Shown: positions 44,205 to 55,202, counted from the stretch's first letter. The stretch is DNA of 64,000 bases from Clostridiales bacterium (GCA_029010495.1 JAQXKO010000009.1:41433-105432); one strand, 5' to 3'. Program-made: numbers and translations. The notes: generated by a model not told the origin, from the sequence alone.

Positions 44205-45437
44205 TTATTTGTCATCAGCTGCAACTACGCCCGGTAATGCCTTGCCCTCAAGGAATTCAAGAGAAGCACCGCCACCTGTTGAAATATGGCTCATCTTGTC
44301 AGCAAATCCAAGCTGGTTACAAGCTGCTGCAGAATCACCGCCGCCGATGATTGTTGTACCGTCAGCCTCAGCAAGAGCTGCTGCTACAGCAATTGTACCC
44401 TTTGCAAGTGTTGGGTTTTCAAATACACCCATTGGTCCGTTCCAAACAACAGTCTTAGCACTCTTTGCTGCTTCAGCAAATAAAGCCTGTGTCTTAGGAC
44501 CGATATCAAGACCTTCCTTGTCAGCAGGAATAGCTGTTGAATCAACATATTCAACATCAATTTCAGCGTCAATTGGGTTAGGGAAACCATCTGCTACGGC
44601 TGTATCGATAGGAAGAAGTAACTTCTTGCCGAGCTTCTCAGCCTTTGCCATCATTTCCTTGCAATAATCAAGCTTCTCATCATCACAAAGTGACTTACCG
44701 ATTTCATAGCCCTGAGCCTTAAGAAATGTAAAAGCCATACCACCGCCGATGATAAGTGTATCACACTTATTAAGAAGGTTATCAATAACGTTAAGCTTGT
44801 CAGCAACCTTTGCACCACCAAGAATTGCTACAAAAGGACGAACAGGGTTCTCAACTGCATTTCCGAGGAAATCAATTTCCTTCTGCATTAAGTAACCAAC
44901 TGCATTCTCGCCGCCTTTAGCTGAAATATACTTTGTTACAACTGCTACTGAAGCATGAGCTCTGTGAGCAGAACCGAAAGCATCACATACATAAACATCT
45001 GCAAGTTCTGCTAATTCCTTAGCAAAATCCTCGCCTGCTGCTTCAGGCTTTGTCTCTTCCTTGCCACGGAAACGTGTATTCTGAAGAAGTACAACATCAC
45101 CTTCGTTCATAGCTGCAACTGCTGCTGTAGCATCTGCGCCTGTAACATTATAATCAGCAACAAATACAACTTCCTTACCAAGCTTCTCTGAAAGCTTTGC
45201 AGCAACAGGAGCAAGTGATTCGCCCTCATTTGGACCATTCTTAACCTTTCCGAGATGTGAGCAAAGGATAACCTTTCCGCCATCAGCAATTAATTTCTTA
45301 ATTGTAGGAAGAGCTGCGTTAATACGTGTTTCATCAGTAATCTTTCCATCCTTTAAAGGTACATTAAAGTCACATCTGACGAGAACTCTCTTGCCTTTTA
45401 CGTTGATATCATCAACAGATTTCTTGTTTAAAGACAT
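44205..45437 (-). CDS. pgk: phosphoglycerate kinase
   Basis: Makes ATP from 1,3-bisphosphoglycerate. The 410 residues contain [11 protein letters not shown] near the N-terminus, [30 protein letters not shown], the nucleotide-binding GPMGVFENP and GGGDSAAAC, the family's C-terminal glycine loop. It lies downstream of gap, from which it is separated by a terminator at 45506-45538. Confidence 0.98.
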   Translation of the reverse strand: MSLNKKSVDDINVKGKRVLVRCDFNVPLKDGKITDETRINAALPTIKKLIADGGKVILCSHLGKVKNGPNEGESLAPVAAKLSEKLGKEVVFVADYNVTGADATAAVAAMNEGDVVLLQNTRFRGKEETKPEAAGEDFAKELAELADVYVCDAFGSAHRAHASVAVVTKYISAKGGENAVGYLMQKEIDFLGNAVENPVRPFVAILGGAKVADKLNVIDNLLNKCDTLIIGGGMAFTFLKAQGYEIGKSLCDDEKLDYCKEMMAKAEKLGKKLLLPIDTAVADGFPNPIDAEIDVEYVDSTAIPADKEGLDIGPKTQALFAEAAKSAKTVVWNGPMGVFENPTLAKGTIAVAAALAEADGTTIIGGGDSAAACNQLGFADKMSHISTGGGASLEFLEGKALPGVVAADDK

Positions 45438-45505
45438 TTTTCTAATCCTCCTAAATGATTATTATATATCTTCGATGATGAATAACATCATGAATTTTCT
45501 GAAAC

Positions 45506-45538
45506 AAATAAAGGCCCGGTCCATTTTGGACCGGACCT
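45506..45538 (-). terminator. terminator of gap
   Basis: AGG-C-CCGGTCC pairs with GGACCGG-A-CCT (10 pairs, one mismatch) around ATTTT, followed by TTATTTGTTTC on the minus strand. It lies 34 bases beyond the gap stop and 68 bases before the pgk start, so pgk may need its own promoter or read-through. Confidence 0.8.
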
Positions 45539-45572
45539 CTTAATCCTTAAGTATTAAGAACTAGATTAATAA

Positions 45573-46601
45573 TTAAGCTAATTCTGCGAAGTACTTAATT
45601 GTACGTACCATCTGGCTTGTGTATGAATTTTCATTATCATACCAAGATACAACCTGAACTTCTGTCTTTCCATCAGGAAGTGGAGCAACCATTGTCTGTG
45701 TAGCATCGAATAATGAACCAAATCTCATACCAATGATATCTGAAGAAACGATTTCTTCTGTGTTGTAACCAAATGATTCTGTAGCCTGAGCCTTCATAGC
45801 TGCATTAACTTCATCCTTTGTTACAGTTCCGTTAACAACTGCAAAAAGCATTGTTGTTGAACCTGTAGGTGTAGGAATTCTCTGAGCAGCACCAATTAAC
45901 TTACCGTTTAACTCTGGGATAACAAGACCAATAGCCTTAGCAGCACCTGTTGAGTTAGGAACGATATTTACAGCACCTGCACGTGATCTTCTCTTGTCAC
46001 CCTTTCTCTGTGGGCCGTCAAGAATCATCTGATCACCTGTGTAAGCATGAATTGTACACATAATACCTGACTCGATTGGAGCAAGGTCATTTAAAGCCTT
46101 AGCCATAGGAGCTAAACAGTTTGTTGTACAAGAAGCAGCTGAAATGATTGTGTCATCCTTTGTAAGTGTCTTGTGGTTTACATTGTAAACGATTGTAGGA
46201 AGATCATTTCCTGCAGGAGCAGAAATAACAACCTTCTTTGCACCGGCATTGATGTGTGCCTGTGCCTTAGCCTTAGATGTATAGAAACCTGAACACTCAA
46301 GTACAACATCTACACCGATTTCGCCCCAAGGACAATTGTTAGCATCCGGCTCTTTGTAAATCTTGATTGTCTGACCCTTAACAGTGATTGTACCTGCTTC
46401 GTCATCAGCTGTAACGCTGTCTTCCTCGCCGATAGCAACATAACGTCCCTGTGATGAGTCATACTTTAAAAGATGAGCCAACATTGAAGGTGTTGTTAAA
46501 TCATTGATAGCTACTACTTCGTAGCCTTCTGCACCAAACATCTGTCTGAATGCAAGACGTCCAATACGTCCAAAACCATTAATTGCAACTTTAACTGCCA
46601 T
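45573..46601 (-). CDS. gap: glyceraldehyde-3-phosphate dehydrogenase, type I
   Basis: Oxidises glyceraldehyde-3-P with phosphate and NAD. The 342 residues show [11 protein letters not shown], Asp34 in AINDLTT (favours NAD over NADP), the catalytic Cys158 in [11 protein letters not shown] and His185 in TIHAYTGDQ. It is the first glycolytic gene of the block, behind a promoter at 46670-46698. Confidence 0.98.
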   Translation of the reverse strand: MAVKVAINGFGRIGRLAFRQMFGAEGYEVVAINDLTTPSMLAHLLKYDSSQGRYVAIGEEDSVTADDEAGTITVKGQTIKIYKEPDANNCPWGEIGVDVVLECSGFYTSKAKAQAHINAGAKKVVISAPAGNDLPTIVYNVNHKTLTKDDTIISAASCTTNCLAPMAKALNDLAPIESGIMCTIHAYTGDQMILDGPQRKGDKRRSRAGAVNIVPNSTGAAKAIGLVIPELNGKLIGAAQRIPTPTGSTTMLFAVVNGTVTKDEVNAAMKAQATESFGYNTEEIVSSDIIGMRFGSLFDATQTMVAPLPDGKTEVQVVSWYDNENSYTSQMVRTIKYFAELA

Positions 46602-46669
46602 TTTGGTTTCCTCCTAATAATAAATTATTAATTAAAAATAAATTTTAATACAACTTAAAATCCATATAT

Positions 46670-46698
46670 ATTGTAATAAATAATCATAAAATTTGCAA
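46670..46698 (-). promoter_or_regulatory. promoter of gap
   Basis: Minus strand TTGCAA (46693-46698), 17-base spacer, TACAAT (46670-46675), leaving a leader of about 60 bases before the ATG at 46601. Confidence 0.78.
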
Positions 46699-46764
46699 GC
46701 ATTTCTTGTAAAATAAATTACTTTTTACATAATCTGTAATTATTATGCATAAAAACCTGATATT

Positions 46765-47376
46765 TTATTTATTATTACCAAAATTTATATGTTTCTTAAA
46801 AGCATATCTTCCGAGAATTGACTGAAAATGAATACCTTTAAGCTTGTCAGAGCGTGAATCACGACTCACATTTCTGTTATCACCGAGACAAAAGAATTCG
46901 TCGTCACCAAGCTTTATTGTCTCATAAATATTATCATCAGTCATATCCCAGTTGATTCCGTGACCGTTCGGACTGCTGGCATAAGAATCCTCAAGCAAGG
47001 TCTTCTGACCGTCTTTTCCTTCAACATAAATTTCATCGTTTTCACTTATATAAATAATCTCACCCGGCATTCCGATAATTCTTTTAACATAAAGCTCTTT
47101 GCTTTCGTCATTTTTCGTTGCGGGGTCATCCTTGTCATACGGTTTAAATACGATGATATCATATCTTTTGTAATGTGAAGGATCAGTCACGAGATTTACA
47201 TAAAATACATCTCCTTCCTTTAAGTTCTTCTCCATGGAAGCGCCCTTAACCTCAACAGGATACAAGATATATTTTTTAACAAAAGTAAATATCACAAGAA
47301 TCGACAAAAATAATACAATATATTTTAATAATTCAATAAGATTATTTAAATTTAATATATTTTTTATAACAGACAT
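46765..47376 (-). CDS. signal peptidase I (second copy)
   Basis: A 203-residue type I signal peptidase with an N-terminal membrane segment (about 13-33), catalytic Ser47 in VKGASMEKNL and Lys98 in LYVKRIIGMPGE, plus the DNRNVSRDSR box. It differs clearly from the copy at 17634-18239, so it may serve different substrates. It starts 5 bases after the rpoZ stop, an unusual partner for rpoZ. Confidence 0.93.
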   Translation of the reverse strand: MSVIKNILNLNNLIELLKYIVLFLSILVIFTFVKKYILYPVEVKGASMEKNLKEGDVFYVNLVTDPSHYKRYDIIVFKPYDKDDPATKNDESKELYVKRIIGMPGEIIYISENDEIYVEGKDGQKTLLEDSYASSPNGHGINWDMTDDNIYETIKLGDDEFFCLGDNRNVSRDSRSDKLKGIHFQSILGRYAFKKHINFGNNK

Positions 47377-47381
47377 TTCTT

Positions 47382-47759
47382 TTACTCTTCAACAAGAACA
47401 TTATCATCCTCATCCATGATTTCATCAGCATTTGCTTCATCAAAATCTTCATCGCTGACATTTAATTCAAGCTCGTCATCTTCTTCAAATTCATCAATGT
47501 CGCCTTCGGTTATATCTTCAATTGCCTCTTCATCACCTGTTAAAATCTTAACCTTGCTTTCGTTTAATTCGGCAACTGCAATTGAAAGCGGTCTGTCGCA
47601 AGGAGCCTTTACAAGCGGCTCTGCACCGTCAATAATCTGTCTGGCTCTCTTTGCTGTAGCCAATACAATAGAATAACGGCTGTTAACAATTGGCTCTTCA
47701 CCTTCTTCAACATTAGCATTTACGACATTCATAAGGTCCTTATAAGACGGATGTATCAT
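47382..47759 (-). CDS. rpoZ: RNA polymerase omega subunit with acidic tail
   Basis: Omega assists assembly of RNA polymerase. Residues 1-75 contain the omega core: MIHPSYKDLMNVV, NSRYSIVLATAKRARQI and KAPCDRPLSIAVAEL. From about residue 76 a 50-residue tail is dominated by Glu and Asp (for example DEFEEDDELEL). Firmicutes omegas are commonly 65-75 residues, so this one is long. It follows yicC by 14 bases; the remA and gmk genes usually found between yicC and rpoZ are absent here. Confidence 0.88.
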   Translation of the reverse strand: MIHPSYKDLMNVVNANVEEGEEPIVNSRYSIVLATAKRARQIIDGAEPLVKAPCDRPLSIAVAELNESKVKILTGDEEAIEDITEGDIDEFEEDDELELNVSDEDFDEANADEIMDEDDNVLVEE

Positions 47760-47773
47760 ATATGTGTCCTCCT

Positions 47774-48652
47774 CTATTCAATATTTTGAATTTGTTCTCT
47801 GATTTTTTCAATTTCGGTTTTTATATCTATTGCAATGTTTGAAACAGTAATATCATTGGCCTTTGATAAAATCGTATTGGCTTCCCTGTTCATCTCCTGC
47901 GCAAGGAAATCAAGACGTCTTCCGACATTTTCACCCTTATCAAGCGTATCCCTGACATTGTTGAAATGTGCTCTTAATCGTACCGTTTCTTCATCTACGC
48001 AAATCTTATCGGCATATATTATAAGCTCTGCGGCAATAGTCTGTTCCGAAACCTTTGTATCTTCTATCACTTCCTTAAGCTTATTTTCAAGCTTCGTTCT
48101 GTAATCAGCCATCATCTCAGGAAATCTCTTTTCAATGCCGGACAAAATATTTTCCAGCGAAGAGATTTTATCAAATATATTATTTTTAAGATGTTCACCC
48201 TCAGTTCTTCTGGCCTCAACAAAATTTTCAAGTGCCTTTGTTACGGCCTCGGTGAGCAAATCCTTAAGCTGTTCAGGGTCTTCGGATTCATCCGACAATG
48301 TAATAACCTCAGGCATACGTGCCAAAAGTCCCAATGAAATTTCATCGTTAATACCGGTATCTTCCTTAAGACGATTTAAATACATCGTATATTCCTTTGC
48401 AAGCTCGGGATTATATTTAATATTACCTGTACCTGCCGCATCATCGGTATATGTGATAAATATATCAATCTTACCTCTGTCACAATACTGCTTGACAAGC
48501 TGCCTGATATATGAATCAAAGCAATAGAGCTTCTTTGGAAGCTTAGTCGATATTTCACAATATCTGTGATTAACGGATTTAATTTCGACTATCATGTGCC
48601 TTGTGTCATCAACAGCCTCATAACGTCCAAATCCAGTCATACTTTTAACCAT
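47774..48652 (-). CDS. yicC: YicC-family endoribonuclease
   Basis: YicC proteins are RNA-cleaving enzymes that affect small-RNA and mRNA decay. The 292 residues begin MVKSMTGFGR, the family signature, and contain SVNHRYCEIS, SHFNNVRDTL-like and GRRLDFLAQEMNREANTI near the C-terminus. GGAG lies before the ATG and a good promoter upstream at 48699-48727. It leads the yicC-rpoZ-lepB2 unit. Confidence 0.93.
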   Translation of the reverse strand: MVKSMTGFGRYEAVDDTRHMIVEIKSVNHRYCEISTKLPKKLYCFDSYIRQLVKQYCDRGKIDIFITYTDDAAGTGNIKYNPELAKEYTMYLNRLKEDTGINDEISLGLLARMPEVITLSDESEDPEQLKDLLTEAVTKALENFVEARRTEGEHLKNNIFDKISSLENILSGIEKRFPEMMADYRTKLENKLKEVIEDTKVSEQTIAAELIIYADKICVDEETVRLRAHFNNVRDTLDKGENVGRRLDFLAQEMNREANTILSKANDITVSNIAIDIKTEIEKIREQIQNIE

Positions 48653-48698
48653 ATATTTTCTCCTGATTGAAAACAGATATATTATTCATCAAATAACA

Positions 48699-48727
48699 AT
48701 TATAAGATATATAGCCTGATAAGTCAA
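48699..48727 (-). promoter_or_regulatory. promoter of yicC-rpoZ
   Basis: Minus strand TTGACT (48722-48727), 17-base spacer, TATAAT (48699-48704), about 47 bases before the yicC ATG. Confidence 0.82.
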
Positions 48728-48773
48728 AGACTTTTTTCCAAATTTTAAATTAAAGAAATATTAACCTTTAGTT

Positions 48774-49934
48774 TTATTCCGGCAGCTCTTCAAAATCCTC
48801 TTCCGTTCCTTCTCCGACGAGAAATGTTCTGACAACTCTTTTGGAAATATTGCAAAGAATTTCATAGCTGATGGTACCGCATATTGCAGCCATGTCATCT
48901 GCAGTAATCTGACAATCACCTTCCCGGCCTATCAGGGTTACAATATTCTCAATTTCAACATCAGGAATATCGGTGATATCAACCATTATCTGATCCATAC
49001 AAACCCTGCCCAGTATATTGGCATAGCAGCCGTTGATGATTACGCGTCCTTTGTTTGATAAAAGTCTGTTGTATCCGTCTGCATAGCCAATGCTTACTGT
49101 TGCTACTTTTGTAGGCTTATCGGCAACAAAGGTCTGACCGTAGCTTATTCCGTCACCGGCATTGACCGTTTTGATATTTGTGACATGACTATACCAGGAT
49201 AAAGCTGGCTTAAGCTTAATATCATTATATTTCATATTGGAATCAGGCATATATCCGTACATCGAAATACCTGCCCTTACCATATCCCTGTTGTATTTTT
49301 TATAAAGCATGATGCCTGCAGAATTACAGTGATGCATTATCTCAATGCGGTCTGAATATCTTAATGATGAAATAAAGCTATCAAACTGCTCCGATTGTTT
49401 ATCGGTAAAGTCATTATCTTCTTCATCAGCACAGGCAAAATGCGAAAACACTCCCTCAACCCTAATATTTGAAAGTTCAAATATCTTATTGGCATCTTTA
49501 ATGTCATCCCCGGTGCATCTGAAGCCTATACGTCCCATTCCCGTATCGACAGCAATGTGAACCTTTACCGTTTTGCCTGCCTTGGCGGCGAGAATATTAA
49601 GAAGATATGCGTCAAAATATCTGAATACGGCAGCAGTTATATCATATTCAATTATATTATAAAAGCTTTCATGCTCACAGTATCCAAGAACAAGAATCGG
49701 CTTGACTACTCCGGCTTTTCTGAGTTCAACTGCTTCATCTACCGTTGCTACTGCAAAATAATCGGCAACCTCAGCAAGAGTCTCTGCACATGCGACAGCC
49801 CCGTGACCGTATGCATCTGCCTTAATAACAGCAAGTAATTTAACATTTTCGTCAGTTTTTTCTTTTAAAGCCAAAAAATTGTCTTTTATTGCACCCAAAT
49901 CAACTACAGTAAACGTTCTGTAATAATTTCCCAT
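48774..49934 (-). CDS. alr: alanine racemase
   Basis: PLP enzyme that makes D-alanine for peptidoglycan. The 386 residues have the PLP lysine Lys38 in AVIKADAYGHGA, the MGRIGFR loop, the second-subunit tyrosine region GISYGQTFVAD and VSIGYADGYNR, and DQIMVDIT. AGGAG precedes the ATG. It is the last gene of a run with topB and the ABC/FtsX pair (12-base gap to the permease), which suggests an envelope theme. Confidence 0.96.
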   Translation of the reverse strand: MGNYYRTFTVVDLGAIKDNFLALKEKTDENVKLLAVIKADAYGHGAVACAETLAEVADYFAVATVDEAVELRKAGVVKPILVLGYCEHESFYNIIEYDITAAVFRYFDAYLLNILAAKAGKTVKVHIAVDTGMGRIGFRCTGDDIKDANKIFELSNIRVEGVFSHFACADEEDNDFTDKQSEQFDSFISSLRYSDRIEIMHHCNSAGIMLYKKYNRDMVRAGISMYGYMPDSNMKYNDIKLKPALSWYSHVTNIKTVNAGDGISYGQTFVADKPTKVATVSIGYADGYNRLLSNKGRVIINGCYANILGRVCMDQIMVDITDIPDVEIENIVTLIGREGDCQITADDMAAICGTISYEILCNISKRVVRTFLVGEGTEEDFEELPE

Positions 49935-49946
49935 GGCATTTCACTC

Positions 49947-52409
49947 CTATTCTATCGCTTTTAAGGATTCCGACATATTAATGTCTGCTATTTTTCTCCG
50001 CATTACGAAATCGACAATAATCGAAAACATTATTGTAATTAATGAACTATATACATAGCTTAACGGTTCAATATGTACATCAAAGCATATCATGTCAACC
50101 TTAATTTTATCCATAATAAGCCTGTGCATGACAAATCCGAGCGGCATGCCGCATATTATGCCAAATACGGTTAATATGATATTTTCCCTGAACACATACA
50201 TATTTGCTTCGTTTTTGAAAAAGCCTAATACCTTTATGGTTGCTATTTCCCTTTCGCGTTCCATTATATTAATATTATTCAAATTATACAATACAACAAA
50301 TGCAAGAATTGCGGCACATGCTATAACAAGGTACACTATTCCGTTCAGACTTTTAACCATTTCATTAAAATAATCCCTTGTAGAACGAGTAACCGATACA
50401 CTTACAACCTTATCAATATTTGATATGTCTGACGAGTTTTCATAAACATTATCCCCGGCACACAGGGCATAATAACAATTATAGTCACATTCCTGCTTTG
50501 AGCCTTCAAGATATGTCTTGTCAGACATATAAATATAATTGTTTACATAGTTGTCATAAATACCGCCAATCACGTAATCATGCCTTGATAAATTATCAAA
50601 TTCAATTGTGATTATATCGCCCTTTTCCTTTTTTAACGATTCCGCAAAATTACGGCTTATAAGTATCTTTCCTTCTTCAGCCTCAGAAATTTTTATATTA
50701 TTGTCAGAAAAATTAACAAATTTATCAAGCCTGTTAAAATCCTCATAGACAACAAGTGAAAATGTTTTTTTACCGTCATCGGCAATCACATTCGAGTTAA
50801 TTCTCGATATTTTCACATATTCGGAGGTATATTTATTTAATTCTTTTTCAAGCATGAAGGTGTCTGAAAAAGTACGCTCCGAATCACATGCGATAAGGTA
50901 ATCATATTTTTCAATTTCACCATACTGAAGATCACAAATATTTGAAATCGAATCCTTAATGCCAAAGCCGATAATTACAAGCGACGTACATCCTGCAATA
51001 CCGATTAACATCATAAAAAATCGTTTCTTATATCTGAAGCAGTTTCTTATGGAAATCTTGGTGTCAAATTTAAATCTGTTCCAGATAAATTTAATGTTTT
51101 CAAGTAATACTCTCTTTCCTGCCGGAGGGGCTTTGGGTCTGATAAGACTCGCCGGAACCTCTTTAATACAGCTGTTGCAGGTTATAACCGTACTGCCGAC
51201 AAGTACCGCCACAGAGACAATCAGTGATGCCAGAAGCAGCCTGAAATCATTTATGATATTAAGGTGATCCGTAAATGTATACATCAGCATATATGCCTTC
51301 CAGATAACACTCGGGAAAATATAACCGCCGAGATAAAAGCCCGAAACAGCTCCGATTAACGATGCACTGAGACTGTAAATAATATATTTTGAAAAGATAT
51401 TACCGTAGCTGTAGCCAAGAGCCTTAAAGACTCCGATCTGCGTCCTTTCCTCTTCTATCATACGGCTCATTGTCGTAATGCACACAAGTGCGGCAACAAG
51501 CACAAAGAAAAAAGGAAAAATGTATGCAATTGATTTTACGATATCTGCATTGTCCTTAAATGTACGGTAACCAAGATTGTCTTTTCTTAACAGTACCTGT
51601 GCATTAACCTCGGGCAGCTTTGAAACATCCTGTCCCGTAAGCTGATATAACTGCTTGATTTTGTCAGAATACTCATTGGCTGACTGTTCTGCAAATGCCT
51701 TATATTCGTCAATATATTTGTCGATGGTATCATCATATATGTCAGAATAAATAAACTCTTCATCATCAATGTCAACAAATAATGTCATATAATAATTCAA
51801 ATCAAAAGCATCGAAATCTACATATGCAAAACTTGAAATCTGACCGTTTCCGACATTTGTCGTGCCTCTCTGGTAGCTTAGATATATAGGTGAATCAACC
51901 AAACCGACAACAGTAAATTCCCTGTTCTTAATTTTTTTCAGATTATCTTCGGAATTATTGTCTGAAATACTGATGGCTGTACCAATCGCAGATTCATTAT
52001 AATATCTGGCATCAACAACGCATTCATTGTTATTTTCCGGCAAACGTCCCTTGACGACAACCAGCCTGTTGACATTTTGAGTAATAGAATGAAATCTGAT
52101 TACACTTTCCTTTTCATTATGGTCCTTTGATATAAGGTCCTGATATACTGCTCCCTCAATGTAATTCAAATTATCATTTTTAATATTATTTACGGCATCC
52201 CTGTCAAAGCCGACATTAGATACTAATAAATAATCATAAAAATTGGTGTCGGCATAAAAATCATTTGCAGTATCAATCATGTCTACGGTAGTAATTTTTA
52301 ATCCGACATAAAAGATTACTCCAAGCATTACTATCAGACATAGTGCAACATATCTTCCTATACTCTCTCTGATAGTTCTGAATATATTTTTCCAAAAACT
52401 TTTTTTCAT
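49947..52409 (-). CDS. FtsX/MacB-like ABC transporter permease (820 aa)
   Basis: Large permease with one N-terminal membrane helix (about 12-34), a long extracellular domain, three helices in the middle (around 290-430), a second extracellular domain and three C-terminal helices, i.e. two FtsX-like repeats. Such permeases act in export of lipids, peptides or lipoproteins, or in mechanotransmission at the envelope. The ATG at 52407-52409 is chosen: the ATPase gene stops 4 bases earlier. A TTG at 52431-52433 would overlap the ATPase by 20 bases. No substrate can be read from sequence. Confidence 0.88.
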   Translation of the reverse strand: MKKSFWKNIFRTIRESIGRYVALCLIVMLGVIFYVGLKITTVDMIDTANDFYADTNFYDYLLVSNVGFDRDAVNNIKNDNLNYIEGAVYQDLISKDHNEKESVIRFHSITQNVNRLVVVKGRLPENNNECVVDARYYNESAIGTAISISDNNSEDNLKKIKNREFTVVGLVDSPIYLSYQRGTTNVGNGQISSFAYVDFDAFDLNYYMTLFVDIDDEEFIYSDIYDDTIDKYIDEYKAFAEQSANEYSDKIKQLYQLTGQDVSKLPEVNAQVLLRKDNLGYRTFKDNADIVKSIAYIFPFFFVLVAALVCITTMSRMIEEERTQIGVFKALGYSYGNIFSKYIIYSLSASLIGAVSGFYLGGYIFPSVIWKAYMLMYTFTDHLNIINDFRLLLASLIVSVAVLVGSTVITCNSCIKEVPASLIRPKAPPAGKRVLLENIKFIWNRFKFDTKISIRNCFRYKKRFFMMLIGIAGCTSLVIIGFGIKDSISNICDLQYGEIEKYDYLIACDSERTFSDTFMLEKELNKYTSEYVKISRINSNVIADDGKKTFSLVVYEDFNRLDKFVNFSDNNIKISEAEEGKILISRNFAESLKKEKGDIITIEFDNLSRHDYVIGGIYDNYVNNYIYMSDKTYLEGSKQECDYNCYYALCAGDNVYENSSDISNIDKVVSVSVTRSTRDYFNEMVKSLNGIVYLVIACAAILAFVVLYNLNNINIMEREREIATIKVLGFFKNEANMYVFRENIILTVFGIICGMPLGFVMHRLIMDKIKVDMICFDVHIEPLSYVYSSLITIMFSIIVDFVMRRKIADINMSESLKAIE

Positions 52410-52413
52410 TAGA

Positions 52414-53115
52414 TTACCACTCGATTTCCTCAATAGGTGTTACTGTTTCATTTTTCCACATTGATGAAACAACTCCGTTTTTTACTTTGATAACTCTGTC
52501 AGCCATTGCCGTAAGAGCCTGGTTATGAGTTATGATAACTACAGTCATACCGTTTAGCCTGGCACTATCCTGCAAAAGCTTTAACACCTGCTTTCCGGTA
52601 TTATAATCAAGAGCGCCGGTCGGCTCATCGCAAAGTAAAAGCTTTGGATTTTTGGCAAGCGCACGTGCTATGGCAACGCGCTGCTGCTCACCGCCCGAAA
52701 GCTGAGAAGGGAAATTAGCCATTCTTTCCTCCAGCCCCACATCCTTAAGAACCCCGGCCGCACTGATTTTACTGTTACAAATCTGGGAAGAAAGCTCAAC
52801 ATTTTCAAGTGCCGTTAAATTTTGTATGAGATTATAAAACTGAAACACAAAGCCGACATCATTTCTGCGGTATACCGTAAGCTTTTTTTCATTATATTTT
52901 GAAATTTCATCACCATCAAGCATAACAGTACCCGACGAAAGATTATCCATTCCGCCGAGGATATTTAATATTGTTGTCTTACCGGCGCCGGATGAACCGA
53001 CAATAACGCATATTTCGCCTTTTTCAATTTCAAAATTCACACCTTTAAGGGCTTCGATTTTCACCTCACCCATATTATAAACCTTTGTAACTTCTTTGAA
53101 TTCTACATAAGCCAT
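52414..53115 (-). CDS. ABC transporter ATP-binding protein (LolD/MacB type)
   Basis: A 233-residue ATPase partner of the FtsX-like permease downstream. Walker [10 protein letters not shown], signature [15 protein letters not shown], Walker [13 protein letters not shown] and the H-loop IITHNQ are all present. It starts 2 bases after topB. This type drives MacB-like exporters rather than nutrient import. Confidence 0.95.
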   Translation of the reverse strand: MAYVEFKEVTKVYNMGEVKIEALKGVNFEIEKGEICVIVGSSGAGKTTILNILGGMDNLSSGTVMLDGDEISKYNEKKLTVYRRNDVGFVFQFYNLIQNLTALENVELSSQICNSKISAAGVLKDVGLEERMANFPSQLSGGEQQRVAIARALAKNPKLLLCDEPTGALDYNTGKQVLKLLQDSARLNGMTVVIITHNQALTAMADRVIKVKNGVVSSMWKNETVTPIEEIEW

Positions 53116-53117
53116 AA

Positions 53118-55202
53118 TTATTTTCCTTTTCCGTTTTTATAATATTGAGCAAACTTATCAAATTCAGAATATAACAATCTTGAATTATTAAGCTGCTTTA
53201 CATAATTAGTCCATTTACCCACAAAACTGTTTAGCTTAACCATGTATTCATCCCTGGATATTTCTCCCTCAGCCACATAATTCAGACCCTTTTCCCAGCT
53301 TGCTGTAAGCTCTGCGTTAAGAAGTGACTTGACAGATGCATTTACTATTTCATATACCATCTCTCCGGTAAAAGTAGGCGTTACAATCTGTGTCTTTGAA
53401 TTAAGAGAAAGATATTGTATCTTTACAAGCTTATTAAGTATCTCTGCCCTTGTGGCACTTGTACCGATGCCCTGTCCCTTAATCGTAGCTCTAAGCTCCT
53501 CATCCTCGATAAACTGGCCTGCACGCTCCATTGTCAGAATAAGCGTACCTGATGTATATCGCTTAGGCGGTGTTGTCTCTCCCTCCTTAATTTTAAATCC
53601 GTTTATCTTTAAGCTCATGCCCTTTCTAAGACCGTTAAGCTTTTCAAAGACAGTATTATCAAGCATTTCCTCGGAATTATCATTGTTACTGTCCTGAGAT
53701 TTATTGTCTTTGACAATTCCGGCAACAACGAGATAACCGGGATTTTTTAACGCCTTAATATTAGAGATAAAGCATTCGCCGCTTATTTTTACGCTAATTG
53801 CAATTTTCTGATATTCAGCCGACGGATAAAAAATTGATAAAAATCTCCTGCATATTTTGTCATATACCTTATGACCGATACTATTTAAGGATTTAAGATT
53901 TCCAAGTCCCTGACCGGTCGGAATAATAGCATAGTGGTCAGTAATCTGTGAATCATTTACGTAACGTGTCTTTGAAAGATTTTTATATGTACCGTTTTCT
54001 AATATGTAATTGCCGAATTCTTTGTAGCTGTCAAGATAAGCTACACCTTTAATATTTTTTGTGATTTCCTTTGCAACCGCACTTGATAAAACTCTTGCAT
54101 CTGTTCTCGGATATGTTACAAGCTTCTTCTCATACAGCTCCTGAACCACCTTTAACGTTTCATCAGGACTGATTTTAAATGACTGTGAGCATTCATTCTG
54201 AAGTTCAGCAAGATTGTAAAGCAGCGGAGGATTCTTTTTTTCCGTTTTTTTATCAACTGATGTTATCAAACCCTCTAATTCGTTTGCCGAATATTCCTCC
54301 GAAAGCTTATCATTCTGCTTATCGTCCTCCGATAAAAGCTCCGGCTGTTTTTTAGTTACATTTCCCAGTCCTTCTACAAATGTGCGGCATGTTTCTATAT
54401 CCCTGAAGCCGTTATCCTTGTAAAGAAGAGGCGATTCATAATATTTAGAGCCGTCAACTGCCTTAAATTCACCTTCAAACGGGACTTCAAATTCATAGAG
54501 CGAAGCCACTCTGTAAAAGGGAGTCTTTTTAAATTCCCTGATTTCTCTTTCTCTTCTGACTACGATTCCGAGAACACAGGTCATAACTCTTCCGACAGAA
54601 ATAGCAGACCATTTATCTGTTTTTTTATAATCCATAAGCATATTTCCGTATTTTAACGTAAGTACGCGCGAGAAATTAATACCCATGAGATAATCTTCTA
54701 TTGCACGAAGATATGCAGCGTCTGACAGATTATCGTAATCAGATAACGGTCTGGCCTCTTTTATGCCTCTGATAATTTCTTCCTCAGTCTGGGAATCAAT
54801 CCACACACGAAGCTTCTTTTTTGTATCAGGTACCTGAGCCATTCTGTCAACCAGTCTGTATATATATTCACCCTCACGTCCTGAGTCGGTACATACATAG
54901 ATTGTATCCACGTCAGACCTGTTTAAAAGCTTCTTAACAGTATTAAACTGCTTTGCAACACCCGGAATTATTTCATACAGATAATTTTCAGGTAAAAAAG
55001 GAATTGAATTAAGAGACCACTTTTTCATGCCGGGATCATATACCTCGGGATAACTCATCGTAACAAGATGTCCGACACACCACGTAACTATAGAGTTGCT
55101 TCCTTCGATGTAGCCGTCTTTTCTGTCTCCGTCAGCCTTAAGTACCTTTGCAAATTCAGCTGCAACACTAGGTTTTTCCGCTATAAATAATTTTTTCCCC
55201 AT
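53118..55202 (-). CDS. topB: DNA topoisomerase III
   Basis: Type IA topoisomerase that relaxes negative supercoils and decatenates replication intermediates. The 694 residues start MGKKLFIAEKPSVA (toprim), contain CTDSGREGEYIYR, and the active-site tyrosine in LVTYPRTDARVLSS. No cysteine-rich zinc region was seen at the C-terminus. The ATG at 55200-55202 follows AAGGAAAGG. It is next to a 10-bp hairpin before its start and followed by the ABC gene after two bases. Confidence 0.95.
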   Translation of the reverse strand: MGKKLFIAEKPSVAAEFAKVLKADGDRKDGYIEGSNSIVTWCVGHLVTMSYPEVYDPGMKKWSLNSIPFLPENYLYEIIPGVAKQFNTVKKLLNRSDVDTIYVCTDSGREGEYIYRLVDRMAQVPDTKKKLRVWIDSQTEEEIIRGIKEARPLSDYDNLSDAAYLRAIEDYLMGINFSRVLTLKYGNMLMDYKKTDKWSAISVGRVMTCVLGIVVRREREIREFKKTPFYRVASLYEFEVPFEGEFKAVDGSKYYESPLLYKDNGFRDIETCRTFVEGLGNVTKKQPELLSEDDKQNDKLSEEYSANELEGLITSVDKKTEKKNPPLLYNLAELQNECSQSFKISPDETLKVVQELYEKKLVTYPRTDARVLSSAVAKEITKNIKGVAYLDSYKEFGNYILENGTYKNLSKTRYVNDSQITDHYAIIPTGQGLGNLKSLNSIGHKVYDKICRRFLSIFYPSAEYQKIAISVKISGECFISNIKALKNPGYLVVAGIVKDNKSQDSNNDNSEEMLDNTVFEKLNGLRKGMSLKINGFKIKEGETTPPKRYTSGTLILTMERAGQFIEDEELRATIKGQGIGTSATRAEILNKLVKIQYLSLNSKTQIVTPTFTGEMVYEIVNASVKSLLNAELTASWEKGLNYVAEGEISRDEYMVKLNSFVGKWTNYVKQLNNSRLLYSEFDKFAQYYKNGKGK

